Source of the DNA: Tethya wilhelma
Taxonomy: Eukaryota; Porifera; Demospongiae; Tethyida; Tethyidae
Reading direction: 5' to 3'
NCBI GenBank assembly: GCA_964030475.1
Contig: CAXIPT010000003.1
Span: 1,108,369 to 1,172,368 of the forward strand
DNA: 64,000 bases
Shown here: positions 32,232 to 43,789 of the stretch, in pieces
How positions within the stretch are numbered: the first letter of the stretch is position 1
Layout: each line of letters opens with the position of its first letter
Translations under genes and position numbers: made by a program
Notes under the pieces: generated by a model
Databases searched by the model: none
What the model saw: only the letters and a program-made list of their open reading frames with translations
Told to the model about the DNA's origin: nothing

Positions 32232-33404
32232 GTAAGAGAGTTAAACTGAAATGCATAGATACTGTAAGATATAGATTTTCACCATGCACCGATTCCAGTG
32301 GTGAAAATAAAACACGTGGGAAGAGGATATTTAGGTATACAATACTTTGTCGTTTCGATTGATTCGCTAACGATCACTAAAATTATATAGGTATACATGC
32401 ACATGTTTTAAATTTCTGAAAACTTGGCAGGTTTGTCTCTAAGAATACCATGTAGTGAGAAAGTTTCGCATTGTCAAACCTGCGCAAATGTCTTTAGTCA
32501 AACATTTTGCTTTTTAACTTTTGCGGATGAGCTATGCGAGCCCATATGTATATACATTACAGAGAATTTCGCAGATTAAATTTCACGGACAGATCGTGAT
32601 CGGCAAAAAACTGCAAAAGTTAAACCCCATGAGACTTTCCCGTTATATAGTAGGCTCAAATACAGAAGGTCTAAAATCACCATGCACTATCTTCTGCATT
32701 CCTGAGTCATATTTTTTCTGGCTATACACATGGTTTTACCTGTCAGTGAATGAAAAAATTGTTTGTCAATTTAATGCCCTCTGAATTCCCTGGACACTAA
32801 ACCATATAAGTTGAGACATACATGTAAATAGATGTAGGTACATGCAGATATTCCTGTAAGTTTTGCTGATTTATATCGTCGAATAATGTGTATTAATATC
32901 ATATTTGAAAATTGTTGTTGTAAGATAATACAACTGTTAATGTGTTTACATAAATTTGGTACTGGATTGCCCAAAATTGTGAAAATGAAACACGCAAAAA
33001 TGTCCAGCATTATATGTATGGTAGAGTATGTAGCTAGGCAAGCATCTCCCTCCAGAGTGGATGGTCTTACTAAGGCGCTGCTATTAGCAAATTGTTCTCT
33101 GGGCTAGCTTAGAAGCCAACAACAGGTGTTTTCTACATACATCATACTACTGTTTATATTCCTTAATTTTCTTTGTCATTATAATGAGACGTGCATCTTT
33201 TATGTTCTATATTATTATCGATTTACAGTTCACTGTGAATGCATGGTTGGATCGCATGCAGTGTTCCCCCCAGCATATGCCGTGTAGCTATAGGGTAGCC
33301 CACACTGCTCCATTTGTAGGGTCTCAAATGTGTACAAATAACATTTTAGATACACATTTACGGATAAAAGGCCAAACTTAACAAACATGATTTACAGTGT
33401 ATTA
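32232..33404. other. Start of HERC1 intron 5
   Basis: There is no gene in the first 1.2 kb of the host intron. It contains AT-rich sequence with TTTCGC-type motifs resembling decayed MITEs (about 32400-32640). Confidence 0.5.
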
Positions 33405-33470
33405 TGCAATCGCTTAGTATATATTCCTCAGCGAGTAATTCAAGCTGTACACACCCTATTGTGGAAGAAT
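33405..33470 (+). promoter_or_regulatory. Conserved upstream block, nested gene 1 (weaker)
   Basis: ATTCCTCAGCGAGTAATTCA then GCTGTACACACCCTAT matches the distal block seen upstream of the other family members. It lies about 150-200 bases before the start codon. Confidence 0.5.
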
Positions 33471-33620
33471 GCTCTTCCCAAGTAGACAGTGCGCAATAAA
33501 CTGTTAACAAAGATATTGTTAAGTATATTGTCTAGACTGAGGTCCTAACTTGGTCCAGACGAAAAGCAGTCAACGTCAACTGTAATTCTTCTGCAAAACA
33601 TGCAATTGCTGAGTACTAAA

Positions 33621-34541
33621 ATGGTCTTCTTCACTCTCTGTCTACTTCTAGTCATCACTAGTACTGGGAACTTCAAAGTCATGAGTGCAGCAGCAGCTGA
33701 AACATACAAGCCTCAGACCTTTGAAGGAGAGTGTCCCAGTAATCTCAGAGAGTATGACCAATTTACGCAAGAAATAGTTCGCAATATTGGACCACTGATT
33801 GAACAACTCCCTCAGACAATAGAAAAGGCTACAACTGAACAGAGCATGATCATAACAAAAGATCCACTATACACTTGCAATGGCACACCTGGATGGAGGC
33901 AAGTGGTGTTCATTAACATGACTGATACCAGTTACAACTGTCCTCCTGGACTCAACCTGACTTCACACTCCAAGAGGACATGTGGACGAGCTCACTCTGG
34001 ATATTATAGCTGTTCCTCTACTACATTCAGTGTTGGAGGTTCTGAGTACAGCCGAGTCTGTGGGAGGATCAGAGGATATCAAGAAGGAATAGCTATAGCC
34101 TTTTATGAATATCACCAATATTCGTACTTACTCAACGATCAGTATGTTGATGGTGTGAGTCTGACTCATGGACCTGATGGTGAACGACAGCACATCTGGA
34201 CCTTTGCAGCTGGAATCACAGACGAAAATCATCTACAAACTTCGTATTGTCCTTGTGATCAATCAACTCATGGCTCTCCTTCATTTATTGGTGATGATTA
34301 TTTCTGTGAGACTGCGCATGATGGTAACTTTGTCGAACAATTCTATCCAGACAACCCCCTCTGGGATGGACAGGGCTGTTCATCCACTAGCACATGCTGT
34401 CAGTTCAACAACCCTCCATGGTTCACAAAAGACCTACCCAACACTACGACTCATGATATCGAGCTACGCCTGTGTCTAACTAATGATGTTAATGACCTTA
34501 GTGATATTCCACTGGAGCTCATTGAACTGTACATAAAATAG
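33621..34541 (+). CDS. Secreted cysteine-rich protein, nested gene 1
   Basis: An intronless gene of about 306 residues. ATG 33621 (MVFFTLCLLLVITSTG) is preferred over the in-frame ATG at 33600 because all paralogues start MVFF or similar. A signal peptide (about residues 1-25) is followed by a short helical module (YKPQTFEGECPSNLREYDQ to GPLIEQLPQT), a short Thr/Gln linker, and a core with 12 cysteines. Core landmarks are TCNGTPGWRQVVFINMTD, CPPGLNLTS, RTCGRA, YVDGVSLTHGPDGERQHIWT, DDYFCE, DPLWDGQG-like NPLWDGQGCSST and CCQFNNPPWFTKDLP, ending ELIELYIK. Several N-glycosylation sequons are visible. I know of similar uncharacterised proteins in sponges and cnidarians but no named domain or function. 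It lies inside HERC1 intron 5, on the same strand. Confidence 0.85.
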   Translation: MVFFTLCLLLVITSTGNFKVMSAAAAETYKPQTFEGECPSNLREYDQFTQEIVRNIGPLIEQLPQTIEKATTEQSMIITKDPLYTCNGTPGWRQVVFINMTDTSYNCPPGLNLTSHSKRTCGRAHSGYYSCSSTTFSVGGSEYSRVCGRIRGYQEGIAIAFYEYHQYSYLLNDQYVDGVSLTHGPDGERQHIWTFAAGITDENHLQTSYCPCDQSTHGSPSFIGDDYFCETAHDGNFVEQFYPDNPLWDGQGCSSTSTCCQFNNPPWFTKDLPNTTTHDIELRLCLTNDVNDLSDIPLELIELYIK

Positions 34542-35696
34542 CTATTGCACCTCTTGGGTTCCTGAACCTAAAGTTAATACCATACAATAATGTAGTATTA
34601 TATTAGTTATAATTCACAGTCCTAAACTGTGAATTAGATATAGCTGTACACTAAAAGCAAAGTTTGCGGATTATTAAATTCAGCAGTTTTGTAGAGTTTG
34701 AGTTTTTTTGTTGTTAAATTGTAAATTGATTTGGAATCATATACATAAATTTTAAGTAAAGTTTCTAAATTATTTTTTTGATTATGTATACACTTTAAAC
34801 CGTGAAATGTACATGATGGGAAAAAACAGCAAAAAAAAAAAAAAATACCACACAAATTTCTCTGATTTATTTCTTGACACAATATACCTCACTTGGCTGT
34901 TCATCCATTGTAAACTTTTCATGATTTAATATTGGAAGTCCTTACCAAAACCACCAATCTGTCAAATTTTTACGCTATTAATGGTACTTCACATTTCAGA
35001 TTATTTCTTAATTTCACTATATGCAGTGAAACGTACATGATGAGAAAAACAGAAAATTCAAATTATTTCTTAATTTCACTATATACCGTGAAACGTACAT
35101 GATGAGAAAAAAAAGAAAAAACAAAAAATACTACTGCACAAATTTTTTTACTGATTTGCATACCTCATGCACTTAGCTGTTTGTCTATTGTAAGCTATCA
35201 CGATGCAGTACGTGACTCGAAAAGTTTCTAGTTATACACAGTACATACACATTCCTGATCGAGTGCTCCATGAGATGGACTGTATATTTAACAATATACT
35301 AAACTATAGCCTCAGTATGAGGCTAATACTGTATTTGTGCCACAATGATAACGGTTACAATGTACAGTTGAATGTACAGATTATTATTTTAAAGTTGATC
35401 TGGTTTGAGAATGTCACCTGAAGTAAATAATTGATAATGAGATTCACAATATACAGTGTACAAGATAGTCAGTACTTTTTTTATGGGACCTACAGTTAAC
35501 TTTTGATTAATAAGGAACGAAACATAAAAAGTTTGAAAAGCAACCAAAAAAACCATGCAACCGGAAAGAACGAGTGCCAATTACGTTTGAAATTTTGAAA
35601 TCGGTTGGATAATAAGAAAGCTAAATTTTTTCTACCGGCATTAATTCTCAAGCCAGGTGGACTTGAGATATCAGCCTGAAATTTAGCAAAATTAAC
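34542..35696. other. Spacer between nested genes 1 and 2
   Basis: Contains part of the tandem duplication unit: the stretch at about 35585-35735 (GAAATCGGTTGGATAATAAG, TTCTACCGGCATT) recurs upstream of genes 4 and 6. A local tandem (GTGAAACGTACATGATG) appears near 34803, 35026 and 35090. No gene is supported. Confidence 0.5.
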
Positions 35697-36046
35697 AAGC
35701 AATTAGCCAATCACTTACAGTCTATTCCTCAGTGAATTGAGAGCCATTTAATAGCTGTACACACCCTATAGTGCATGAATGGATGAGAATCATTCATACA
35801 AGCTCTTTAACTGTTTTTGTGGAATTATACACAGACAAGATACGTCATTAAACCTTTCTGCAGTATATGCACTGAGAATACTGCACTTAAGAAAATTTCA
35901 TTGATTCCCCAAAGGATCACGGAAATATGTGTCAACTCAAAGGGTGTGCTGTAGCCACTTAGAAATCTTATAGTCTAGATTGGGAGGAAGAATTTCATTT
36001 CAAGCGCCAACTAATTCTCCAACAGAACAACAGTGAGTACTGTAAA
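35697..36046 (+). promoter_or_regulatory. Conserved upstream region, nested gene 2
   Basis: Distal block: AATTAGCCAATCAC (a CCAAT motif), TCTATTCCTCAGTGAATTG, GCTGTACACACCCTATAG. Proximal block from about 35873: TTCATTGATTCCCCAAAGG, AGGGTGTGCTG, AGATTGGGAGGAAG, CAACTAATTCTCCAAC. The order and spacing are shared with genes 4, 5 and 6. Likely promoter and 5' UTR (inference). Confidence 0.6.
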
Positions 36047-37033
36047 ATGATCATCTTTGCTGTCTGTCTTGTTCTAGTCATCACTACTAGAGCCGGGAAT
36101 TTCAAAGTCAGTGCAGCAGAAACTGAAACGTACAAGCCTCATATCTTAGAAGGAGAGTGCCCTAGTATCATGAGGGAGAATGATCAGCTTGTACAAGAAA
36201 TATACCACAATATTGGACCACTGATTGAACAGCTCTCCGAGACAACAGAAAAGGCTAATACTCTTTTACCAACAGCAGAACAGACTACAACGGAACAGAG
36301 CATAGCTACCACTACAGAAGAACCGCTATACACTTGCAATGGCACACCGGGATGGAGGCAAGTGGTGTTCATTAACATGACTGATACCAGTTACAACTGT
36401 CCTCCTGGACTCAACCTGACTTCACTCTCCAAGAGGACATGTGGACGAGCTCACTCTAATGATGAAGATTGTTCCTCTACTACATTCAGTGTTGGAGGTT
36501 CTGAGTACAGCCGAGTCTGTGGAAGGATCAGAGGATATCAACAAGGAGCAACTGTGGCATTTCAAGGGTATCATTCTTATTCTGGTAGTAACTCACTCGA
36601 TGATCAGTATGTTGATGGTGTGAGTCTGACTCATGGACCTGATGGTGAACGACAACACATCTGGACCTTTGCAGCTGGACTTACAGAAGGACTTAATTCG
36701 GGTAAAAATTATTGTCCTTGCTATAAACAAACCGTTCAATTTTCTCCTCCGTTTGTTGATGATGATTATTTCTGTGAGAGTGGTACAACCAGAGACTGGA
36801 CTGGGCTTGGCTTTCTTGGAGTGCTCTTTCCAGACGACCCCCTCTGGGATGGACAGGGCTGTTCATCCGCTAACACATGCTGTCAGTTCAACAACCCTCC
36901 ATGGTTCACAAAGGACCTACCCAACCCTACAACAAATGATATCGAGCTACGTCTCTGTCTTTTAAATGGTTCACAAAATGTTGGTTTGTACAGTGATATT
37001 CCACTGGAGCTCATTGAACTTTACGTGCAGTAG
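36047..37033 (+). CDS. Secreted cysteine-rich protein, nested gene 2
   Basis: A single-exon frame of 328 residues. The signal peptide MIIFAVCLVLVITTRAG is followed by the module YKPHILEGECPSIMREND to GPLIEQLSETTEKA. A Thr-rich linker (about residues 66-93, TTEQSIATTTEEP) is longer than in gene 1. The core is the same 12-cysteine frame. Variable stretches against the paralogues are the segment after CGRIRGYQ (QGATVAFQGYHSYSGSN), the segment around CPCYKQTVQFSPP and the one after CESG. Core flanks such as GWRQVVFINMTDTSYNCPPG are nearly identical, also in DNA. All family landmarks are intact, so it is probably functional. Confidence 0.87.
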   Translation: MIIFAVCLVLVITTRAGNFKVSAAETETYKPHILEGECPSIMRENDQLVQEIYHNIGPLIEQLSETTEKANTLLPTAEQTTTEQSIATTTEEPLYTCNGTPGWRQVVFINMTDTSYNCPPGLNLTSLSKRTCGRAHSNDEDCSSTTFSVGGSEYSRVCGRIRGYQQGATVAFQGYHSYSGSNSLDDQYVDGVSLTHGPDGERQHIWTFAAGLTEGLNSGKNYCPCYKQTVQFSPPFVDDDYFCESGTTRDWTGLGFLGVLFPDDPLWDGQGCSSANTCCQFNNPPWFTKDLPNPTTNDIELRLCLLNGSQNVGLYSDIPLELIELYVQ

Positions 37034-37484
37034 TAATGAACCATGCATTCAGCAACTCTGTTTCTCAGCTATAACTCAAATATATTTATAGCATATTATT
37101 GTTCGGTGCTATAGATATATGCATTTAGTTTAATTTGTAGAGTTTGAGTCTTCTGTTTTGTATTGAAATTACCAATCTCACCTCTGTGTATGTAGCATAT
37201 CTTGATTTAGCCTAGGCTGAAAAGCCTCATATCTCAGGAACTACAAATTTTTGTTGAATTCTTTGCGTAATTCTTTTAGAAACCTCGAATATTTTAGCTT
37301 GGTATGCCGCTTTTGAAGACTGGATTTGCTGTTCTTGAGATATATAGTTGGAACACACATACACACATATACAAAAGGTTGTCCACAAGCAAATTTACAT
37401 ATCTGCACTTCATATTTAACCCTTAATTGATGGACATGTATGTGCACTTAGAGTTATGGTAGCCTAGCATCCTATGCAGTACTA

Positions 37485-37562
37485 TAGCCTCGCAGACCCC
37501 ACCAATTAAGGATCTCTCCTTTGACCTTTGAAAGGAGAGATCCTTAGTGGGGTCCGAGGCTA
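37485..37562. repeat. Hairpin repeat in the spacer of nested gene 3
   Basis: Near-perfect inverted sequence TAGCCTCGCAGACCCCAC to GTGGGGTCCGAGGCTA, with AAGGATCTCTCCTTTGACC in the stem. It is related to the short hairpin family at 15069. Confidence 0.75.
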
Positions 37563-37564
37563 GT

Positions 37565-37722
37565 ACTGAGTATATACTGAACTTAAGAAAATTACATTGA
37601 TTCCCCAAGGAATTACAGAAATAAAAGGGTGTGCTGCAGCCACTTGAAAATTTAGTCCAGATTGGAGAAAAAGTTTCTAACATCAGCTAATTCTCCAATA
37701 AAACATTTGCGAGTACTGAAAA
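37565..37722 (+). promoter_or_regulatory. Proximal upstream block, nested gene 3
   Basis: The proximal block (TTACATTGATTCCCCAAGG, AAAGGGTGTGCTGCAGCCAC, CAGCTAATTCTCCAATAAAA) is present. The distal CCAAT-containing block seen upstream of genes 2, 4, 5 and 6 is absent, and the spacer is shorter. Confidence 0.55.
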
Positions 37723-38677
37723 ATGGTCTTCTTCACTATCTGTCTAGTTCTAGTCATCATTACTAGTGCTAAAGAGTTTAAAGTCAGTGCAGCAGCAGCT
37801 GAAACATACAGGCCTCAGACCTTTGAAGGAGAGTGTCCCAGTAATCTCAGAGAGTATGACCAATTGGCATGCAGAAGAAACATCCCGCAATATTGGACCA
37901 CTGATTGAACAACTTCCTGAGATAACAGAAAAGGTTACAACTGAACAGAGAATTCCACCGACAAGAGTGACCAGTTGCAATGGCACACCGGGATGGAGGC
38001 AAGTGGTGTTCATTAACATGAATGATACCAGTTACGACTGTCCTCCTGGACTTAACCTGACTTCATACTCCAGGAGGACATGTGGACGAGCTCACTCTAC
38101 TTTTTATGACTGCTCCTCTGCTACATTCAGTGTTGGAGGTTCTGAGTACAGCCGAGTCTGTGGAAGGATCAAAGGATATCAATTTGGATCGACTACAAAT
38201 TATGCATTTGGTGGGTACAATATTTTTTCTCACTCATTCAATGATCAGTATGTTGATGGTGTGAGTTTGACTCATGGGCCTAATGGTGAACGACAACACA
38301 TCTGGACCTTTACAGCTGGAATAACCGAATCAGGCAATCCTTTGGCTGCGAATCTTTGTCCTTGTGATGGATCAAGGTTCGGTCCTCCTCCATCTGTTGG
38401 TGATGATTATTTCTGTGAGAGTGGTACAAACCCGTATTATGATATTGTAGATTTTCGATCACCACTCCCTGACAATGCCCTCTGGGATGGACAGGGCTGT
38501 TCATCCACTAGCGCATGCTGTCAGTTCAACAACCCTCCGTGGTTCACAAAGGACCTACCCAACCCTACAACTGATGATATCGAGCTACGTCTGTGTCTAA
38601 CTGATACGTTTTACAATTATAATGATAGCATTCTCTCTGATATTCCTTTAGAGCTCATTGAACTTTACGTACAGTAG
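37723..38677 (+). pseudogene. Secreted cysteine-rich protein, nested gene 3, frameshifted
   Basis: Starts MVFFTICLVLVIITSAKEF. At about 37868-37872 the sequence reads GGCATGCAGAAG where the paralogues have GGCAGAAG, so four extra bases shift the frame inside the N-terminal module. The rest, from NIGPLIEQLPE through TSCNGTPGWRQVVF to ELIELYVQ, is open in the second frame and keeps all 12 core cysteines. The linker is very short. One small indel in an otherwise open gene may be a real recent mutation or an error. Confidence 0.8.
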
Positions 38678-39418
38678 TAATGGATCATGCTACAGCACTT
38701 TCTTAACTAAATCAGTGCCATACAGTTATAATTATGTTAAAATATTGCATATTATTGTCCTGCACTATATATATACATTTGATTTTCCATATACCTTAAA
38801 GTTACTATTAATTGCGGCAACTAATTTTAGTGGTTTGGCACATATACACTTTTGGCGGATGTTATTTTTAGCGATTTTTAATATTTTTGTTCTAATTAAG
38901 TGAAATTTTATTCTATTTTGACTTAAAATCACCAGTATATAGTGCACTCATGTTTGTAGCATATATCATAGCTACTATATATGCTGAACTATAGCCTCGT
39001 ACCCATGCACCCTCTCCCCTCTGACGTCCCTTTCACTTAGTACCCTCTCTCTTTCCTTCATACCGTCAGTGTAAGATCAAAGAGAGATCCTTGTTATGAG
39101 GCTGTAATATTCAATAGAAAATCTACATTTCCGCCCCAATGATAACAGTTACTATATGAATCTATATACACATTATTTTAGTATTGACTGTCATGTATGC
39201 TGTATTGTGAATCTCATTATTGTTTAGCTTCAGGTGGCATTCTCAAACCAGATTGACTTTAATTTTCTTATGGGACATATAGCTAACTTTTGACTAGAAT
39301 AAGTACCAATTACGTTTGAAATTTTGAAATCGGTTGGATAATAAGAAAGTTAAATTTTTCTACCAGCATTCTCAAACAAGATGGATTTTAGATATCAGCC
39401 CGAAATTTAGAATAATCA
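38678..39418. other. Spacer between nested genes 3 and 4
   Basis: Contains a hairpin repeat at 38993-39105 (TAGCCTCGTACCCATGC to ATGAGGCTG) and the duplicated stretch GAAATCGGTTGGATAATAAG at about 39325. No gene is supported. Confidence 0.5.
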
Positions 39419-39858
39419 ACAAGCAATTAGCCAATCACTATAGCACTATAGTCTATTCCTCAGTGAATTGAAAGTAATTTAAGCTGTACACACCCTAGAG
39501 TACAAGAATGGATGAAGCTACACTGAGAAATAGACTATGAGATACTGTGTAATGAATCATTGATGCAAGCACTCCTGTTTTTGCGGAGTCATATATTTGC
39601 GTGAATGTTAATTTGTACTGTATATGCATGTGTACAAGTATAATCAGGGATACATTCATTAAACTTTTCTGTAATATATACACTGAGTATACTGTACTTG
39701 AGAGAGTTACATTGATTCCCCAAAGGATCACAAATATTTGTCTCAACTCAAAGGGTGTGGTGCATAGCCACTTGAAGATCTTAGTCCAGATTGAGGGAAA
39801 AGTTTCAAGTGTCAACTAATTTGATCTCCAACAAAACAACAATTATTGAATACTAAAA
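39419..39858 (+). promoter_or_regulatory. Conserved upstream region, nested gene 4
   Basis: Distal block: GCAATTAGCCAATCACTA, TCTATTCCTCAGTGAATTG, GCTGTACACACCCTAGAG. Proximal block from about 39700: TACATTGATTCCCCAAAGG, AGATTGAGGGAAAAG, CAACTAATTTGATCTCCAAC. Confidence 0.6.
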
Positions 39859-40839
39859 ATGGTCTTCTTCACTACCTGCCTAGTTCTAGTCATCACTACT
39901 AGTGCTCAGAACTTCAAAGTCAGTGCAGCAGCAGCTGAAACATACAAGCCTCAAACCTATGAAGGAAAGTGTCCTAGTAATCTTAGAGAGTATGACCAAT
40001 TGGCAGAAGAAATATCCCGCAATATTGGACCACTGATTGAACAACTCCCTGAGACAACGGAAGAAGCTACTACTGTTTCAGAACAAAGCTTTTTAGTAAC
40101 TACAGAAGAACCACTATACACTTGCAATGGTACACCAGGATGGAGGCAAGTGGTGTTCATTAACATGACTGATACCAGCTACAACTGTCCTCCTGGACTC
40201 AATCTGACTTCATACTCCAAGAGGACATGTGGACGAGCTCACTTGGGCTGGGATAACTGTTCCTCTACTACATTCAGTGTTAACAGTTCTGAGTACAGCC
40301 GAGTCTGTGGGAGGATCAGAGGATATCAACTAGGAGGAACTGCAAGTTTTACCGGGTATCATTTGCAATCTTCTTCTATACAAAATAGCTCACTCGATGT
40401 TCAGTATGTTGATGGTGTGAGTCTGACTCATGGACCTGATGGTGAACGACAACACATTTGGACCTTTGCAGCTGGACTCACGGAAGGAAATCCTTCTCAA
40501 AAGTCTAATCTTTGTCCCTGTGATCGATCAACTCCTTCAAAAGGTTCTCCTCCATTTGTCGGCAATGATTATTTCTGTGAGACTGGTACAACCAGAAATT
40601 GGACAGTTAAAGGCTTTCATAATGAACTCTTTCAAAACGACCCCCTCTGGGATGGACAGGGCTGTTCGTCCACTAGCACATGCTGTCAGTTTAACAACCC
40701 TCCATGGTTCACAAAGAACCTACCCAAACCTACAACTGATGATATCGAGCTACGCCTGTGTGTAGTTTATAGGTACATCCTCTATAACAACATTGTTGGT
40801 GATGTTCCACTGGAGCTCATTGAACTTTACATACAATAA
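39859..40839 (+). CDS. Secreted cysteine-rich protein, nested gene 4
   Basis: An intact single exon of 326 residues. The signal peptide MVFFTTCLVLVITTSAQ is followed by the module YKPQTYEGKCPSNLREYDQ, a medium linker (EEATTVSEQSFLVTTEEP) and the 12-cysteine core. It differs from the neighbours by NSSEYSRVCGR with an added glycosylation sequon, a longer variable loop (SSSIQNSSLDVQ) and STPSKGSPP after CPCDR. The C-terminal segment before VPLELIELYIQ is also variable (RYILYNNIVGD). Probably a working gene; role unknown. Confidence 0.87.
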   Translation: MVFFTTCLVLVITTSAQNFKVSAAAAETYKPQTYEGKCPSNLREYDQLAEEISRNIGPLIEQLPETTEEATTVSEQSFLVTTEEPLYTCNGTPGWRQVVFINMTDTSYNCPPGLNLTSYSKRTCGRAHLGWDNCSSTTFSVNSSEYSRVCGRIRGYQLGGTASFTGYHLQSSSIQNSSLDVQYVDGVSLTHGPDGERQHIWTFAAGLTEGNPSQKSNLCPCDRSTPSKGSPPFVGNDYFCETGTTRNWTVKGFHNELFQNDPLWDGQGCSSTSTCCQFNNPPWFTKNLPKPTTDDIELRLCVVYRYILYNNIVGDVPLELIELYIQ

Positions 40840-41317
40840 TAATAAATATGTAACTGCATTTTGTTAGTGAACTCATGGCAGTGCCGGATAATTTTATGAC
40901 TATGGCATATTATTGTCCTGTGCTATGCATTTGATATTCTATTTAGTTCAAGGTCAAAGGAGAAATCCTAGGTACTAGGCTAATACTAAATAGAAGATCT
41001 ATATTTGCACCACAAATTTCTAAAACTATGAAAAATCAATGTATATACGCGTTAAGAATCCTGCCAGAAGTTAGCATGTAGTCAGTAATGAGATTCACGA
41101 CATTGATAATACAGTGTATACGTACATGACAGTCAATATATTTTATTATGAGACATACAGCTAACTTTAAATTTTACTGGTAGGGGTATAGAAATCTGGA
41201 AAAGCAACCAAAAGAATGAAGAGAACAAGCACATATGTTCTAATGGCGTTTGAAATGTAGATAATAGCAAAGTTACATTATTACATGCATTGACTTTAGA
41301 ACAAGTTTAGCAAAATT
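40840..41317. other. Spacer between nested genes 4 and 5
   Basis: Contains a partial hairpin repeat (AAGGAGAAATCCTAGGTACTAGGCT, in two pieces) near 40963. The rest resembles the shared duplication unit. No gene is supported. Confidence 0.45.
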
Positions 41318-41854
41318 AGCAAGCAATTAGCCAATTACTTATAGTCTATTCCTCAGACAATTGAGAGTAATTCAAGCTGTATACGCACCCTAGAGTGCAA
41401 TAATGGATGCCATGCAATGAATGCTTCACTGAAATGCATGGACTATATAATATTATGAGTTATTATAATAACAGTATTAAGAATCATTCATGCAGGCAGG
41501 CACTCTATTTTTTTCAGAATTATTATTATATATTCGCGTAAATAGTTATACTGCACATGCACCAACATGCATGAATAATCATGCAAAATATGTACTTGTA
41601 CAATATTGTAATAAACGCAAAAACATTTGACGGGATATATGCATGCATGCATACATTAAACTTTTCTGCAATATACACTGAGTATACTGTACTTAAAAGA
41701 AATTATGTGTTATTCAATTGGATTCCCCAAAGGATCACAAATTGTCTCAACTCCAAAGGTGTGCTGCAGCCACTTGGAAATCTTAATCCAGATTGGGAGG
41801 AAGTTTCGTACGTGTCAACTAATTCTCCAGCAAAACAACGGTGAGTACTGAAAA
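41318..41854 (+). promoter_or_regulatory. Conserved upstream region, nested gene 5
   Basis: Distal block: CAATTAGCCAATTACTTA, TCTATTCCTCAGACAATTG, ending GCACCCTAGAGTGC. Proximal block from about 41715: GGATTCCCCAAAGGATCAC, AGATTGGGAGGAAG, CAACTAATTCTCCAGCAAAA. Confidence 0.6.
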
Positions 41855-42800
41855 ATGGTCTTCGTCACTGCCTGTTTAGTTCTAGTCATCACTATCAGTG
41901 CTGGGAACAGTGCAGCAGCAGCTGAAATGTACAAGCCCAAGACCTTGGAAAGAGAGTGTCCTAGTAATCTCAGAGAGTATGATCAATTTGTGCAAGAAAT
42001 ATCACGCAATATTGGGCCACTGATTGAACAACTCCCTAAGAGCACAGAAAAGGTTGTAACTGAACAATCTGAGAGCATTTCAACAACCCAAGACCAACTA
42101 TATACTTGTAATGGCACACAGGGATGGAGGCAAGTGGTGTTCATTGACATGACTGATAACAGTTACAACTGTCCTCCTGGACTCAACCTGACTTCATACT
42201 CCAAGAGGACATGTGGACGAGCTGACTTGGGTTGGAATGACTGTTCCTCTACTACATTCAGTGTTAATGGTTCTGAGAACAGCCGAGTCTGTGGGAGGAT
42301 ATTAACATGGATCAACTCTCTCGTATCATTCTTATTCTCGCAGAACATCTGATTCACTCAATGATCAGTACGTTGATGGTGTGAGTCTGACTCATGGACC
42401 TGCTGGACAACAACAACACATCTGGACCTTTGCAGCTGGAATCACTGAAGGAGTTAATAATGGTGGCAATCCCAAGTATAATAAGTGTCCATGTGATCAA
42501 ACAACCTCAAGCTCTCCTCCATTTGTTGGTGATGATTATTTCTGTGAGAGTGGCACAGACGGAGAATGGGGTACTGACTTTGATCATGGAGAATTCTTTC
42601 CAGACGACCCCCTCTGGGATGGACAGGGTTGTTCATCCACTAGCTCATGCTGTCAGTTCAACAACCCTCCATGGTTCACAAAGGACCTACCCAACTCTAC
42701 AACCGATAATATCGAGCTACGCCTCTGTCTCAATAATGGTTCACATGATAGTGTTACCAGTGATGTTCCACTGGAGCTCATTGAACTTTACTTACAGTAG
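41855..42800 (+). pseudogene. Secreted cysteine-rich protein, nested gene 5, internal damage
   Basis: The N-terminal frame (MVFVTACLVLVITISAG to NSRVCGR) is open. At about 42297-42370 the paralogue segment encoding IRGYQ and the first variable loop is shortened and out of frame. The family frame resumes at DQYVDGVSLTHGPAG and continues open to VPLELIELYLQ at 42800. Either this is a pseudogene, or the damage falls in the most variable loop and is removed in an unseen way. No good splice pair is evident. All cysteines outside the damaged loop are kept. Confidence 0.75.
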
Positions 42801-43294
42801 TAATGGATTATGCAACAGCACTTTCTTAACTAACTCATGGCAGCGCCATACAATTATATATCTATTGCATATTATTGTCCTGTGCTATGCATTTGATATT
42901 TATTTTATTTAGTGCAAGATGAAAGGAGAGATCTTGGGTACTAGGCTATTGTTAATAGAAGATCCTCAAAAATCATCAGTATGAATTTAATGCACACGTT
43001 ATTTAAAGTCAATCTGGTTGAATCCTGCCAGAAGTTATAGCACGTGGTCAATCGTTAGATTCACAACATTGATAATACAGTGTATACATGACAGCCAATA
43101 CTTTTCTTATGGAAATTTGACTGGTAAGAGGTAGAAACCCAGAAAAACAATTAACCAAAAGAATGGGGAGAACATGCTCAAATATTGTTTGAAGTTTTGA
43201 AATTGTTTTTATAATAAGAAAGTTTTTTCTACCGGAAATCTCAAACCAGAATAATGGACTTTCAATATTAGCCCGAAATTTAACAAAATTAGCA

Positions 43295-43789
43295 AGCAAT
43301 TAGCCAATCACTCTATAGTCTATTCCTCAGTGAATTGAGAGTAATTCAAGCTGCACCCACCCTATAGAGTGCGTGTTTGGATGAATGTTTTACTGAAATG
43401 GAATATGAGTTATTGCACTGAGCACTCTGTTTTTATGGAGTTATGTAATTGCGTGAATATTTATACTGCACATGTATACATGCAATGCCATGTATACAGT
43501 ATACATGTAATAATAATACTATGTATATAATCATGCAATATATATACGTATATTATGTACTATATAATGTCCGTAAATGCAAAATGTTTGACAGGATACA
43601 TTCATTAAACTGTCTGCACTATGCATGCATGACACTGAGTATACTGTACTTAAGAAAATTTCATTGATTCCCCATGGAAAGGATCACAGAAAATGTATTT
43701 CAAATCAAAAGGTGTGCTGCAGCCCGTGGCACTTAGAAAATTTTCAGTCCAGATTGGGGAGTGTCAACTACAACATTAAGTACTGAAAA
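43295..43789 (+). promoter_or_regulatory. Conserved upstream region, nested gene 6
   Basis: Distal block: GCAATTAGCCAATCACTC, TCTATTCCTCAGTGAATTG, GCTGCACCCACCCTATAG. Proximal block from about 43655: TTCATTGATTCCCCATGG, AAGGTGTGCTGCAGCC, AGATTGGGGAGTGTC. Confidence 0.6.

Noticed and set aside
31852..32362. Frames rich in SLSLS and PHTLTPSHPH
   Set aside because: TC tract and TCACACCC array in HERC1 intron 4; only the exon 5 part is real.
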